From: Acanthochlamys bracteata
Taxonomy: Eukaryota > Streptophyta > Magnoliopsida > Pandanales > Velloziaceae
Direction of reading: 5' to 3'
Assembly (NCBI GenBank): GCA_019914995.1
Contig: CM034144.1
Coordinates: 5,115,489-5,179,488 of the forward strand
Length of the DNA stretch: 64,000 nucleotides
Shown here: positions 47,108-58,947 of the stretch, piece by piece
Layout: every line of letters starts with the position of its first letter
How positions within the stretch are numbered: position 1 is the stretch's first letter
Notes under the pieces: generated by a model
The model's input: the letters and a program-made list of their open reading frames with translations, nothing else
The model's database searches: none
What the model was told of the DNA's origin: nothing
Translations under genes and position numbers: made by a program

Positions 47108-47830
47108 ATGGCGATGAGATATAATATTGAGAATTTTAGCGGAAAGAATTTTCTATTGTGGAAGATAAAGATGATAGCAGTTCTTGTTAAGGAGGATACT
47201 GATGCGGTTATTGAAGGGCGACCAGACGGCATCACTGATGAGAGGTGGAAGAAGATGGAGCAAAATGCGATTGCGAGCATTTATTTAGCATTTGTTGACG
47301 AAGTATTGTCGAGTGTTTCTGAGAAAAAAATTGCGAAGAAAATTTGGGACACATTGTGTAAGTTGTACGAGGTCAAGTCGCTACATAATAAGATCTTCTT
47401 GAAGAGAGATTGTACACTTTATGGATGACGTAGTCGCAATCAGTCACCTAGTATATCAACATCTGAATACTCTATTTTCTCAGTTACGCCGTTGGGACAA
47501 ACGTTAGAGTCAATGGAGCGAGCAGAGATTCTACTTCAAAGTCTTCTTGATTCGTTTAATCAATTTGTCATTAATCTGACTAATAATGTTGCTACAGATC
47601 TTGTGTTTGATGAGGTAGTAGCTGTGGTCCTTGAAGAGGAAAACAGACGTAGAAACAAAAAGGATCGCAAGTCAACCACGCAACAATCGGGTGATTTTTT
47701 CTGGCATTGCGAGAAAGATCAGAAGAACATGGCTCAAGTGGGAGCAAGTTGAAAAGTAAGAAAAAGATGAGGTGTTTTCTCTGTGGTAAGCTTGGAGAAC
47801 AAGACAGGAGATGCCAGTTCATCGAAGGAG
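47108..47830 (+). pseudogene. Copia gag relic
   Basis: The first segment (47108-47428) encodes MAMRYNIENFSGKNFLLWK, the usual copia gag entry of (F)xGxNFxxWK, then AIASIYLAFVDEVLSSV and IWDTLCKLYEVKSLHNKIFL, matching the gag core. It stops at TGA (47426-47428), and the next part (47492-47752) is the second gag half (LLQSLLDSFNQFVINL, VLEEENRRRN). After a further stop comes a zinc knuckle near 47769-47815 (CFLCGKLGEQDRRC, with the His position replaced by Gln). The order is normal, but stops separate the pieces. Confidence 0.85.
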
Positions 47831-48696
47831 ATAGATGTGGCAGTCTGTGCTCCTGAGGTTGATTTCTTCTGAGAGACGCCGACGCTTGGGCTGACGAGAA
47901 GCAGGTCTGGCATGAAGCAAGCTCTATGTAGCAACTTATAGGGAGCTGCAGTTCCAAGCAATGGTGGTTCAAATCAGTTGGATGTAGCTGCTTGTGACAT
48001 CAGCAAAAGTTGGTAAGAGCTTACCGTGTCAGCAGCAGTGATGGTTGTTGAGCCAAATGTAGAGTCAGCCAAGTGGAGTTAGGAGGCGGGGTACATGGAT
48101 AGACTATGGGAAGTTAAAAGATAATAGCTGTGTTTCAGCAGGTTGTAGGCATCGGTAAGTCATCCTATATCGTTGGTAAAGATACTGTTAGTATATTGGG
48201 GTGCTATCTTGGATTCACTGTCCTAGAGATAGTTGTCAGTATGGGTGATCTTTAAAGGTCACATATGGCAAACCTTTTGGAAGGTCTAGATTCTTCAACC
48301 GGAAGGACAAATAGTGAGAACTTGACAAGATAAATTTTGGAGAAAAGACTCGATGCATACCGGTGTCAAGACTGAAAATTTGTTGTCTATCTCGAGTGTT
48401 GGCTAGAAGGCAAGATAGCGATATTTGTGACTAAGATTCTCAGATGTAATGGACCGAAACAAAACAAGAAGCGTCGACGAATGGTTTCACCAGAGCTTCG
48501 TGAAGGAGTGTAAGTCAATTCTAACCCCTTGTCTTGTCAGTTTATTCTTCAATCTAGCTAGTGAAATAGGGAGAATTGTGTGTCTCAGATTGGTGCACCA
48601 ACAGTGAGAGCTTGTGGTTCTGCTATGATAAAATATGTTCGATGCTGTAGGGCAGTGGGAGCGGATAGTCAATCATAGTTGTGGTTGGTAGAATAT
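47831..48696 (+). other. Interior of the gag-only copia element without pol
   Basis: Where protease, integrase and RT should be, only fragmentary frames are present and no YVDD, integrase or RNase H motif was seen. It is deleted or replaced. Confidence 0.5.
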
Positions 48697-48910
48697 TGTT
48701 AGTGTAAAAACATCTTACATTAGGCTTCGTGTTATTAGGCCCACTTATCCTTTAATTAGTTCTTACTATTTATTAGGTTAGTGCTAATTAGGGTTAAGGT
48801 GTGTTGTTCTTTTGAGGTGGCAGCCGCAAGGTGAGGGTGGCAACCGTAAGGAGAGAGCAATCGATAACGAGCAATAACAGTGCAGGATATCGAGCTCGTT
48901 GCCAAACTGT

Positions 48911-48921
48911 CTCTGATACCA
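48911..48921 (-). other. Primer-binding site of a second LTR fragment
   Basis: On the minus strand this reads TGGTATCAGAG, the initiator-Met primer site, one base from the LTR start at 48923. It belongs to a different copia-type element from the one on its left. Confidence 0.75.
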
Positions 48922-48922
48922 C

Positions 48923-49111
48923 TGTTGGGAGATACAATACCGAACGAGTTAATCAAAATAAGACATCCGAAGTGTCCGATCCATACGCTAGAAAGTCCAA
49001 TCTAATCCAAAAGCTTAAGCCAATGTGTTATGGAACTCTCTATTATATTAACTCTATTCTCATCTTTATTTTATTCAATATGGAACTAATTTACTCACTC
49101 TTAATCTAACA
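48923..49111 (-). repeat. Short LTR (189 bp) of an unrelated element, minus strand
   Basis: Begins TGTTGGGAGATACAATACC and ends CTTAATCTAACA, the usual TG...CA. With the adjacent primer-binding site it is a 5' LTR, but the internal region is cut off after about 25 bp and replaced by the truncated LTR of the neighbouring element. The small size would fit a TRIM or a small copia family. Confidence 0.7.
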
Positions 49112-49656
49112 CTTTGTATATTAAATATTTTAAGACTATGAATGTGGTCATAACATTTAATGTTAAATTAGTAAATTTTAAAATATATATATTTATCTAT
49201 TGTGTTTTATGCTTTTCTTGTAACCAATTGTTATAATTCAAAGCTTACCACATTCACCCACTTTTGGTATAGAGATATCTACAAGAATCATGTCTGAGAA
49301 AATTTCAAAAAAATGTCAGCAGTTTCTTGTATAAATGATCATCTTAGTTTTCATATTTAGTCATTACAAATATTTTAAAATCTTAAAGCATACGTAATAA
49401 GATGCATGATTAATATGAAGTGTTAACATTTGATGTGATAGCAGAATTCTAACAAATAAAAATTTCCTTGAAACAAAATTATAAGCAACGATAGTTTTTT
49501 TGTTTTTCATAATATGCTAAATCTTTACATAATCTTTCATTTAAATTCAATTTTATTAGTAATCCTTCTGAAGAAATAATTTATTTTTGGCGTTGTAATA
49601 AATTTGGATCAGCTAATGATAGTTTGATAACAATTGTATGCGTTCTTAATTGGTGG
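49112..49656. other. AT-rich intergenic sequence
   Basis: Between the LTR fragment and the CACTA element. No gene or repeat was seen. Confidence 0.5.
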
Positions 49657-50988
49657 CACTATAAGAAAAATATCACTAGTGACTAAAGTATTAGCGATTA
49701 TACAAGAATGGTTGCTATTAAACACAAATAGCAACCAAAATGATGTCAGTCGCTATTGCGAACTTACTAGCGACTAAGAGAAAATCACGGTTACTATGTT
49801 ATAGTACAAACAGAAGAACTTTAACAATAGCGACTACGGATAAACTGGTCGCTAGTGCCACAAGCAATAATTTAGAATAAATAATATAATTTGTTTAATA
49901 AAATCTAAATCTTTAGATGTGATTTATAGTTTTTATATATCAAATTGACAAAATTTTACATCATTTGAATGATATTTTTGCTCAATCGTAATAAATAATT
50001 GATTGACGAATACGATTAAAATTTATTAATATAAATTGGAGCAATTGATTATATCCAAAATTAATGAAAATTTGTGTGAACAATAATGTTATAGTATGTA
50101 ATATATTTAACGATTTAGATCTCCATTCTATTCTTGAAAATATGTAAATTGAGTCAATGAGCTAGCAACGGTATGACAAGTTAGTTTATGAACATTATAC
50201 TTATATTTCATTATATTACTTACGCAAAGAATTTAACTTTATATTTCAAATAGATTATTATATTGTAGCAACTGTGGATATATTCAATACTACAATATTA
50301 TTATTCAAACAAGATTTTAACAAATTTGGTTAGAAGTTAATTCTCTAATTTTAACCGTATAATTTATTAAATCATATACGTTTATCGATTATTTATTTTG
50401 ATAGAGTAGAAAATATCATCCGAATGATTTACAAATTTGCCAACAAGATATATGGAATATATAAATCATACCAACGATTTATATTTTATTAAATAATTTT
50501 CAATTCATTTGATTTTTTAACTTTTAAGTATATGGACCAAAATCTAGTTGGTCCATATTGCTAGTGTATTAGAGAACAATGGCATCGTCTGATCACTATT
50601 GTCCTAAAAGCAGTAGCGACTAGCTTGCGTCCGATCGCTATTAGATTAGCAATAAGGACCAACTTCATGTTAGTCCTTATTGCCTTATAAAATAAACTTT
50701 TTGAAATAATTGATAAATATTTATTTAATAAATCTAAATTATTTAATGTATTTGACATTTCTCATATAATATATTAACAAAACTTTAGATCATTTGAATA
50801 ATATTTTGTGTTCAATCACAACAATTAATGAACGAATATGATTTAAGAATTTGTAGGATTAAGTCGTAACGCTAAAATATATCCAGATTTTAGCGACAAT
50901 TTTTGTGACAGGACTTCCTAGTCGTGACTAATATTAGTAACCGATTTTCAATACCGACCATTTTTTGTCCCTATTAATACTTGTAGTG
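49657..50988. mobile_element. Non-autonomous CACTA (En/Spm-type) element, 1332 bp
   Basis: Left end CACTATAAGAAAAATATCAC; complement of the right end CACTACAAGTATTAATAGGG. TGG flanks both sides (49654-49656 and 50989-50991), the 3-bp duplication expected of CACTA elements. Subterminal copies of TAGCGAC/GTCGCTA occur at 49700-49860 and 50600-50640, as transposase-binding arrays of this class. There is no transposase frame. Two hairpins lie at 50532-50560 and 50649-50683. Confidence 0.9.
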
Positions 50989-51255
50989 TGGTTTCAATCA
51001 TTTTTTAAGATTTTGGATGCTCTTGTGTCTAGCTGTTTAATTATAGTAATTTGTGTATGTATAACCATTAAATTTCCTTGATTTAACCAGTGCCATACTC
51101 ATGATATTTTCTATCCATTTTGAGGTGTATGATATTAACTTTGAGTCGTTTTTTTAAAATAATGCTAAAATTTCTGTATTTATGATTTGATCGATCTTTT
51201 ATAATAAAATAATTATCGATCAACCATCTAGATTGCAACCATCTAGCCACTTAGA
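50989..51255. other. AT-rich spacer
   Basis: Short spacer between the CACTA element and the Harbinger-like coding element. Nothing was recognised. Confidence 0.5.
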
Positions 51256-51741
51256 TCATATTTGGTAGTGCTTTCTTTTGGCTTTTAGCCAAAAAAAACA
51301 CACAGCAATAAAAAGTCTGTTTTGACTATCCATGCTTTTGCTAAATATAACCTGCTTTTTTTATAAAAAAAAGTATCTGGTCGATGCTTTTCCAAACAAG
51401 CAGCACAAAGCTTTTTCTCTTTATGAGCTAAAATGACTATTTTGTCTTTGATAATTTGACAAATTATATTCATATATCCCTGTTCACCCACCCAGGTCGC
51501 CTTTATTCGCTCAATCATTCACTTTGTATTCACTCCTCTCCCGAGTTCTCTCACCCACCGCCGTTCTCCTCATTCACTACTCCCCATTTGCTTACCCACT
51601 AGCCTTAGCTCATTCACTCCTCTCATTCACCATTCCCTCGTTCGCTTAACCCTAAATCTTTGAAGCTGACCCCGTCTCCGATCCTAAATCTTCAAAGCCT
51701 ATCTTCTTGGTTTATGATAAAGAGATCTTCCAAAACCGATC

Positions 51742-54089
51742 TACTTCACCAATGCTAAGGGGATACTACATGTACTTGATTTCTTCTATTTGATTTTATT
51801 TTGTGTGTTTTACATTCTAATTAATAAGCTTTAAATTTTTGTTTCTGATTCGAAATTTTTTTATTTGAAAACTGTATTTTAGATTCAGATATTGATCTTT
51901 TGATTGTTGGAGGGCTTTTAGTGTGTGAATTGTTATTAGGTTTGTGGTTTAGATGAGTTATTTGATTGATCTTTGGTTTGACTATTCTTATCTAATTTTA
52001 TTAAAAGATTTCGAAGTATGTAATTGTATGTTTGGTGACTCAAGGATCTAAGGAGTGATTTGTAGACTTGTGATTTGTGTAGAAAAACACATTTTTTGAA
52101 TTTAGTTCTCTTCTATTTCTTCTCTATTTTTTTCCTTTCAAATTTTTAATCAGACCAAACATTGAACAACAACATTCAAAGATCACAAGAACAGCAACAA
52201 TTCTAACCCACTCGAATAAGATCACAAGATTAGTTAAGTTTTGTATAATGTAGTGGCTAGGTATAACAAAAAGTTAGAGTATATATTTCTGTACATCTTC
52301 CTTTTGTAGATTAGATTGAAAAGCCTGCATGGATTGAAATGTTGTGAATTAGATGAAAAGGCTTGATATAATCTTAGCTACTTTGTAATTCTTTTGTCTT
52401 GGTATAATTCTAGTTATTAGCCAATTTAACCGATTGATATTAGTGTTACATGTATAGAGTTAGATGATCTAGAAACTAGCAAGGTCTACCTTATCAATGA
52501 TCAAAATAGCCTTATGCTTTTAATAAAGTATATTGGGATAAATCTTGTGTATCTAATAGTTGCCTCCATTGGCTTATTTTTGTGTCATGAATATGAAACT
52601 TGCTCACATTAATGCACATGGTTGAAGTCCTACAATTAAAAAAATGCTGGTTTTATGAAAACAATTGAAGTTAAAATTCATTTTGCTTACAACCTTGTAG
52701 GCATTAGCTTAGGAGTTTGAACTTCATGGTGCTATAACCAAAAATATCACATATCTTGACTACGCTAATGAGCACCAATACGTCTTACTCTATTGTAGTG
52801 TTCCTCTTCTATCCATAGTGTTACATATAATTTATTGACAACTTAGGACTAGTTGTAATTTCGATTCAGACATATAGTTAGCATGCCTGTAGACACGTAC
52901 TAAAAAATTCCTTGTACCTATTCAGCCATTTAGGCTAATAATATACTTGACATAGCAGTTAGATTAAACTTGAGGTTTGCTAAAGATTCGCATGTTAATT
53001 ATTTTCCAAGCACCTCAGAAAATTCCATATGCCAATTATTTGTTTATATGTTAAAACAATTATATCAATGTTTATATGTTTATATAAATAGCTAGTCCTA
53101 TGCTTTATTATTGTTATTGCTATACACATTTGCATTGCTATGCATGTCCATTTAATGTATCCTATCTTTTTTGATGCAAAAGTACCTATTATGTATGGTA
53201 GACAACTTAATCTTGTTCCTAAGCTTAACTCATTGACTACTTGCTCATATGTATGAAAATTTCAAGTCAAATGTTCAATTATTCATTAACTTTGACCAAC
53301 TTAAAAGAGTTGAATGCATGTAAACTTAATTTTAAGAGATAAAAACTTGTGGACTTTGTTATTAGTTAGTACTTGTCTTAGTTAGTTATAACATTTTTAT
53401 TTGGTCAGTGAAGAATCTGTATGCATGTTGAATAATGAATTGACACACGAGTACAAAAGGCATAGTACGAAAATCAACCTTTAATACACATATGGGTGAT
53501 TTATGCTGTGGACTATATGCAGTAGTTGTGCATTTGAAGTTATAGCACATATCTAATCATCTATTGGATATAATCAATAACTTTCTATACCTTGTTAGCT
53601 TTGTGATGATTATAGGTATCATGCATAGCTTATTTCATCATAGGAAATTGTTTGTTTAAGGTTGTTTCTCTTAGAATTAATTTTGAGTTTCTTCTAAATA
53701 TTTTGCAATTTAACGTTTAACTATAGTAAGTATTGTTGTAATGAGCTGAAACATACAAACAAAACTTATGCTTGAGTTGTAATAGTGTATGTTTATATCA
53801 TAATGGTGTATGCTTATATGTTTAAACAGTTATATATTTATGTGTTTAAACAATTATATGAATATTTATATGTTTATATATTTAAACAATTACATAATAA
53901 TAGCTTGAGATCAACTAATAGCTTAAGATATGAATGTTGTGTGTTTATATGTGCTTAAAGTGTGCATATATGTGCTTCAACAACTTATCTAGTGTTATAT
54001 TGTATGTGCTCCATTAAACTAAACCCTATTTCAAAACCTAAACAATTTATATAGTTCTATTGTGAGTTTGATTGCCTTTATATATTTAG
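51742..54089 (+). other. Non-coding 5' region of the Harbinger-like coding element
   Basis: AT-rich sequence with no open frame between the leader and ORF1. 53770-53900 repeats TATATGTTTA-like words several times. It probably corresponds to a long 5' intron or UTR. Confidence 0.4.
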
Positions 54090-55086
54090 ATGGACTCTTC
54101 TAACAAAAAGCGTTAAGAGAAAAAAACACACATTTCAAATGAATAGAGTCTATTCATCTATTGTTATTGAATTTTGTCAACAAGAGATACATAAGGATAA
54201 TAGATCGAGAATATATTTCAATGTATGAGAGTGGCAAAACATCATACAACCATTTAAGGAAGTCATTGGAGATGACATTGAGCATAAAGTATTGAAAAAC
54301 TATTTGACTCTCATGAAAATTTATTGAATAAGAAGTTGATCCATGGAGAATTAGACTTATGATGGGTTTCCATTCGCAAGAAATCATTGTAGATGAAGAG
54401 TGGTGGAAATAATTAAGGTAATTCTATTTAGTAATATTCATGCATCATTGTGATCTTCATTTGTTCATTATGCAGTTTTTTGTTTTTTATTCTATTTAGG
54501 CATTTTTACATTAAAAAAGTTTAAAGAGAAAGATTTATCTATAATTGGCAATTGTTACGAGGTTTTTGTTTGAAGTGTTATAGCCATAGGTGCACATTCT
54601 TTCACATCTTCACAAATCGAGAGAGATTCTGAACAAACTCAAGCTTTAAGGATTTGAAATGCAGTGAAGATAGCAATGAAGTTCAAGCTAACCAAACAAA
54701 TGTTACATCTCGGGTACCTCCTTGTATCATCACTGATAATGATCTATTTTTGTCGGAGTCAGCTTTTGTGTGCCAACACCAACGAACAAATAGCAGTAAT
54801 AAAAAGAGAAAGTTCTGAACTAGTGTAAGGGATGATATTTATGATATTGCAACGGTAGCATGTGAGAGGCACACTGTTGTAGAGATAGCCACTGGTACAA
54901 GTAGTGGCAAATATTTCGAAGGTACAATATAAGGGTGTATTACAAAATTATGCAACATGTATGCTGAGGAAGAAAGATAAATGAAGAATCTTTGAGTTTT
55001 GTTGATGATGAAGCTCGTTACAGTTGGTTGAATTTTCATTCCAATTATCTTGGGCCAGATAAGCATTATACATGTTGTATGCTATA
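54090..55086 (+). pseudogene. Harbinger ORF1: Myb/SANT-like DNA-binding protein
   Basis: A relic of the accessory protein that Harbinger transposases need for DNA binding. It starts MDSSNKKR, then shows VIEFCQQEIHKDNRSRIYFNV and EWQNIIQPFKEVIG. Next are VLKNYLTLMKIY and a final EEWW (54150-54420), the Trp-spaced helices of the Myb/SANT-like domain. The C-terminal part (about 54700-55086) reads in shifted frame with RDDIYDIATVACERHTVVE, ATGTSSGK and LCNMYAEE. Several stops and frameshifts are present, and the first Trp helix appears deleted. Confidence 0.8.
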
Positions 55087-55511
55087 GTGTTGTAATAAGT
55101 TTTATATTGTAATGTGTATGCTTTATGATGTTATATATTGTCTATTGTTATATTTAGTTATATTTTATCTACTATAATATTTAGATGTATGTTGTAATAT
55201 TATATTTTGTAATATTGTATGTGTCCATCGTAATGTTTATTTGTATGTTGTAATATTGAATATTATCTAGTGAAATATTCTTATGGTATGTTGTAATCTT
55301 GACATATTGAAATAGTGGTAGGATATTAGTGTATTGTGTATTGTACTTTTAAAATATTACTTCAATCTTGAAATAGTGTTAATGAAAATTTATTATAGCT
55401 TTTATGATATTGGTATATATTTTTTAACTGTGATAGCTAAATTGTTCTTTTTATTATGATTACTTGATTAGATATATTAACGGTTTATCTAACTTATGTA
55501 ATTGCAGTCAA
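55087..55511 (+). other. Spacer with TGTTGTAATATT-rich repeats
   Basis: Between ORF1 and the transposase. The word TGTTGTAATATTG and variants recur about every 40-60 bp from 55090 to 55320. Non-coding. Confidence 0.45.
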
Positions 55512-56806
55512 ATGAATTCTTGTAGTAGTGATGATGCACGATGTGAAGAAGAATGGACAGAATTTTTTGACTAGGCAAGTCGAGCAATTGTTTTGTATTA
55601 TGAAAAATACTTGCTAAAACTTTCTTGACATACATCTATACGAGCTGATCATATATTTATATCGAAGATACTAGAAAAAAAAAAAATTCATTGCTATCAA
55701 AATTTTCATATGAAGTACCGACTTTTTTACAACTCTATGACGACTTGATAAAGCTGTATGGTTTGGTACTAACACAAGGAATCTCAGGTCAAGAAGAAGT
55801 TGAATATTCTTAGTAACTGGTGCGTATAATGTTGGAAATAGATTATGTCAGGACATCTTTAATCATTCGGGCAGAATATTTCATAAATATTTTCGTATAA
55901 TTTTAGAGTCCATCATAAGGTTAGCTGCAGATTATATAAACCTCATCCTAAATATAATGAAGGTGATGGTGACAAACCAAAGAACTCTCAATATCTCTCA
56001 TGATTTCAGATACGTGATCAATTTTAATTTCAACACTAATACTATTATATTCAACTAAATTCAACTTGTGGTACTGATATTGAACATTTTATTTAAATAA
56101 GATTGTATTGGAGCTATTGATGATACACATATCCACGCAAGACTACCACTAAGAGAGATAACAGCTTATATTGGACGTAAAGGCTACGCCATTTAGAATA
56201 TTTTTGCGGCATTTGACTTTAATATGTGTTTCATATTTGTATGGGCCGGATGTGAGAGATCAGCTCATGTCGTGCGAATACTTAATGAAGCAATCAGTAC
56301 ACCTAAACTAAAATTTCCTCAATCTTTTGGTAATAAATGATTTAGTAGATGCAACCTATAGACATACACGATGATACATGGGCTTTTACAAAGATCGAGA
56401 TATAAGATATCATCTGAAAAATTTTCGTCGTGCCACTTTGTCTCAAATGTAGGCATCAAGAGGTATGAAGGAAAAGTTTAACTACATGCATTCTTAGTGT
56501 AGAAATATCATTGAGCATAGTTTGCCGTATGGAAGGATCGTTTTGCAATATTAACAAATATGTCAAGATATTCAATAGAAATCTAATGTGGTATTGTAAT
56601 TGCTACCATGCGATAGACAACTACATCAAAAATACATGTGACATGAATGATGCGTTTTGAAGGGCTGAACATAAGACTTATATTCAATCAATAGTTAAGA
56701 ATCTTCGAATACATTTAACGTTCAATACGAAAAGGATGTTGATCTAAGTGATGCAGTGTGGATCATGCGTCGTGATGTAATTACAAATGAAATAGATAGA
56801 CAATAA
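55512..56806 (+). pseudogene. PIF/Harbinger DDE transposase relic
   Basis: Starts MNSCSSDDARCEEEWTEFF, with AIVLYYEKYL and EEVEYS blocks of the N-terminal region. After a decayed intron (about 55997-56099) the DDE_Tnp_4 core reads CIGAIDDTHIHARLPL, TAYIGRKGYA, FAAFDFNMCFIFVWAG and SAHVVRILNEAISTPKLKFPQ. First catalytic Asp at about 56119-56121, where the usual DGTH is DDTH; second Asp at 56348-56350 (VDATYRHTR); the Glu is at 56513-56515 (RNIIEHS). The carboxylate triad is thus still readable but spread over frames with several stops. No product is expected. Confidence 0.9.
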
Positions 56807-57381
56807 TTATAAATGCTAAAAATGTATTTATTTCTATGTATGAGTATTAAATTGTTAAATATATGATTGTATTATTTTTAATTAAAGATTTATTTAAAAT
56901 TGCTAAAATATTACTGTATTATTTATTCATTTCTCCTAATTTATTAATTAATTATTATTTATTATAATATATAACTAATAGTATATTTATATATTTAAAA
57001 GTAATTTAAAATATTATTATAAATTAATAATAATATATTTATAAATATTAATATAAAAATATTATAAAAATAAGTTATAAAAATCAAATTTTAAAAAAAT
57101 AGATACTATATGAAAAAAGAATAGGAATTATAAGTTATGAAATATTATACAAATACGGATTCGTTAGGAACTTTCAATACAAACTACAAAAAAAAGCTCC
57201 AAAACAAAAAATCTTCAAAAAAATATTTGTTATTTTACTCCAAATAGAAAGAATCGAATAAGTATAGTGAAAAACTAAGACATTGCAGGTGGAAGGAGAA
57301 TTGGTGAAGACAACTTCATCTTTAGAAAATATTGGCTATAATCAAAAAAAATAATCAAAAATAAATGAATGGTGTTACGAC
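56807..57381. other. AT-rich right arm and flank of the Harbinger-like element
   Basis: 56860-57110 is the family right arm (CATTTCTCCTAATTTATTAA and later AAATATTA-rich sequence shared with 61500-61700). 57248-57381 is flank. The frame at 57275-57550 crosses into the next element and has no known content. Confidence 0.5.
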
Positions 57382-58201
57382 CATTATTGTTAGACCTGAA
57401 CCAAACCGTTCGAGCTGACCCAAAAATCGTCGACCCGGACGGTAAACCGGTCCGAATTTGTAAAAAAATCGTATATGCAATTGACCTGTTTTGACTCTCT
57501 TCGACCTGTTTGACCCGCTTCAACTCGATCGAACCGCCCGTCCGAATCAAATCAGGTTGAATAAATTTTTAAAACATTAATTAAAAAAGTTAAATTGATG
57601 ATATATTTAATACAAAAATAATTAGTAATAATTCTATCTTAATAAATAATATGTAGTTTAGATTTTGTATTTGGATGTGATAATGCAAAAATATAATTGA
57701 TTATGTATTATTTGTAAATATTAATTATTAGTGATTTTTAAAATTTTATATTATAAAATATTTAGACTCAAATATGTATACCTAAAAAAGTTGGTTATAT
57801 AACTTTTTATAATTTATCTATTTTATGATTTTATCTTCTTCTAATCTCCTAATTTATTTAAATATTTTTCATTATAAATTATTATTATTATTATTATTAT
57901 TGGTGGTGGTAATGCCATGGTGGTAATATTTTAATTTTTGCTGTGATTGTTATTATTGTTGTTGTTGATAGTAATCCCATAATAAAAATACTATAACTTT
58001 TTGTTGTGATTACTACTACTATTATTGTTACTAGTACTATAATGACAGTAAATTTTTCGCCGTGATTGTTATTATTATTAGTAAAAAATATTTTAATATT
58101 ATTAATCCGACGGTTCAATTGGTTCACCTGGCAGGTCAACCAAAAAAATCGTGATCCGAATAGTTTCCGATTCGATGTTCGGTCCGATTTTGACAACTAT
58201 G
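57382..58201. mobile_element. Non-autonomous hAT element, 820 bp, 8-bp duplication
   Basis: Left end CATTATTGTTAGACCTGAAC; complement of the right end CATAGTTGTCAAAATCGGAC. GTTACGAC is repeated exactly at 57374-57381 and 58202-58209, the 8-bp target-site duplication of hAT elements. Both ends are rich in CGGACC/GGTCCG. The interior carries ATT, GTT and GTG trinucleotide microsatellites at 57880-58080. There is no transposase. Confidence 0.9.
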
Positions 58202-58947
58202 GTTACGACGAGATAATTTAGACATACCTGAAATAGTGTCATCCCTAATAAGTGCATAGCGAAGGTGCTACAAGTATACCCATCTGAATCTTACAATTCA
58301 GTAGATAATTGAGACAAACCAAAAACAAAACCACGAAGGAACAAAAAGTTTGGTAAGGAACCTGCTTCATAAAGAAGAGTAAAACCCAAACATGGCAACC
58401 ACAGAGAAGTTCATAAAGTAGGTGAGGATTATAACCCTTGCTTCTATTAAGATCCTCAATCTTTACTTGGTCGAAGATGGGACTATTGGCTACCGCCACA
58501 CACAAGTTATGATAAATGTGTTTGATATGATGATTGCCATAAATATTTTCATATTAACCAAGCAAGCCAATCCGTTACTTTTACAGGCACATCCAGACTA
58601 GCTAGTGACCAGCACCTTGATCTAGTGCATTCTATCAGCTATTGCCAACTTCTATTCAGATGCTACCAGCCCTTGGCATTGCGGCAAGCTCAGCCCGAGT
58701 CTTATAAAGACTTTTGGGCACAACACGAGCATCGATCCTCTCTTGACACATGATTGCCTGATATTATGCCATGTCTCATTAAGCCTGCTTCTACTGCCCT
58801 TGAATAAGTGCCCTAGGCACATAGGTGAAACAAGTAGCTCATGCATCTCTAGTTAAATTTGGCATAAGCTTCTCCTAAGAAGCTTTAGGTTCACTCGTTA
58901 TAAGAAGCTGAAGTAGGCATCTCAAGCTTCCGGAATTACCTTACTAA
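58202..58947. other. Intergenic with exon-like pieces of unknown origin
   Basis: Two stretches read like exons on the minus strand: 58380-58505 (VANSPIFDQVKIEDLNRSKG, then YNPHLLYELLCGCHVW) and about 58655-58760 (CQERIDARVVPKSLYKTR followed by AELAAMPRAGS, then a stop). I could not assign either to a family. They may be relics of one former gene. Confidence 0.35.

Larger units (their letters stand above)
46532..48886 (+). mobile_element. Copia element with gag but no pol, 3' LTR truncated
   Basis: The 5' LTR (46532-about 47080) is followed by a primer-binding site, a gag relic, a zinc knuckle and then about 860 bp without pol. The 3' LTR (48697-48886) matches the first 190 bp of the 5' LTR (TGTTA start, CTTCGTGTTATTAGGC, GTGCTAATTAGGGTTAAG, GGTGGCAGCC blocks). 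It breaks off into an unrelated LTR fragment. It is a deletion derivative or a non-autonomous form. Confidence 0.85.
51256..57247 (+). mobile_element. PIF/Harbinger-like coding element, degenerate, about 6 kb
   Basis: The left end (CATATTTGGTAGTGCTTTCT) and its GCTTTT-rich subterminal region resemble the left ends at 4676 and 58948. The complement of the right end reads CTATTTGGAGTAAAATAACA. A CT-rich leader follows at 51490-51740, then an AT-rich region of about 2.3 kb, a Myb/SANT-like ORF1 relic (54090-55086) and a DDE transposase relic (55512-56806), in the two-gene order typical of plant PIF/Harbinger. Both genes are broken. The right AT-rich arm (56860-57110) matches those of the other two elements. 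The exact borders are approximate. Confidence 0.8.
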
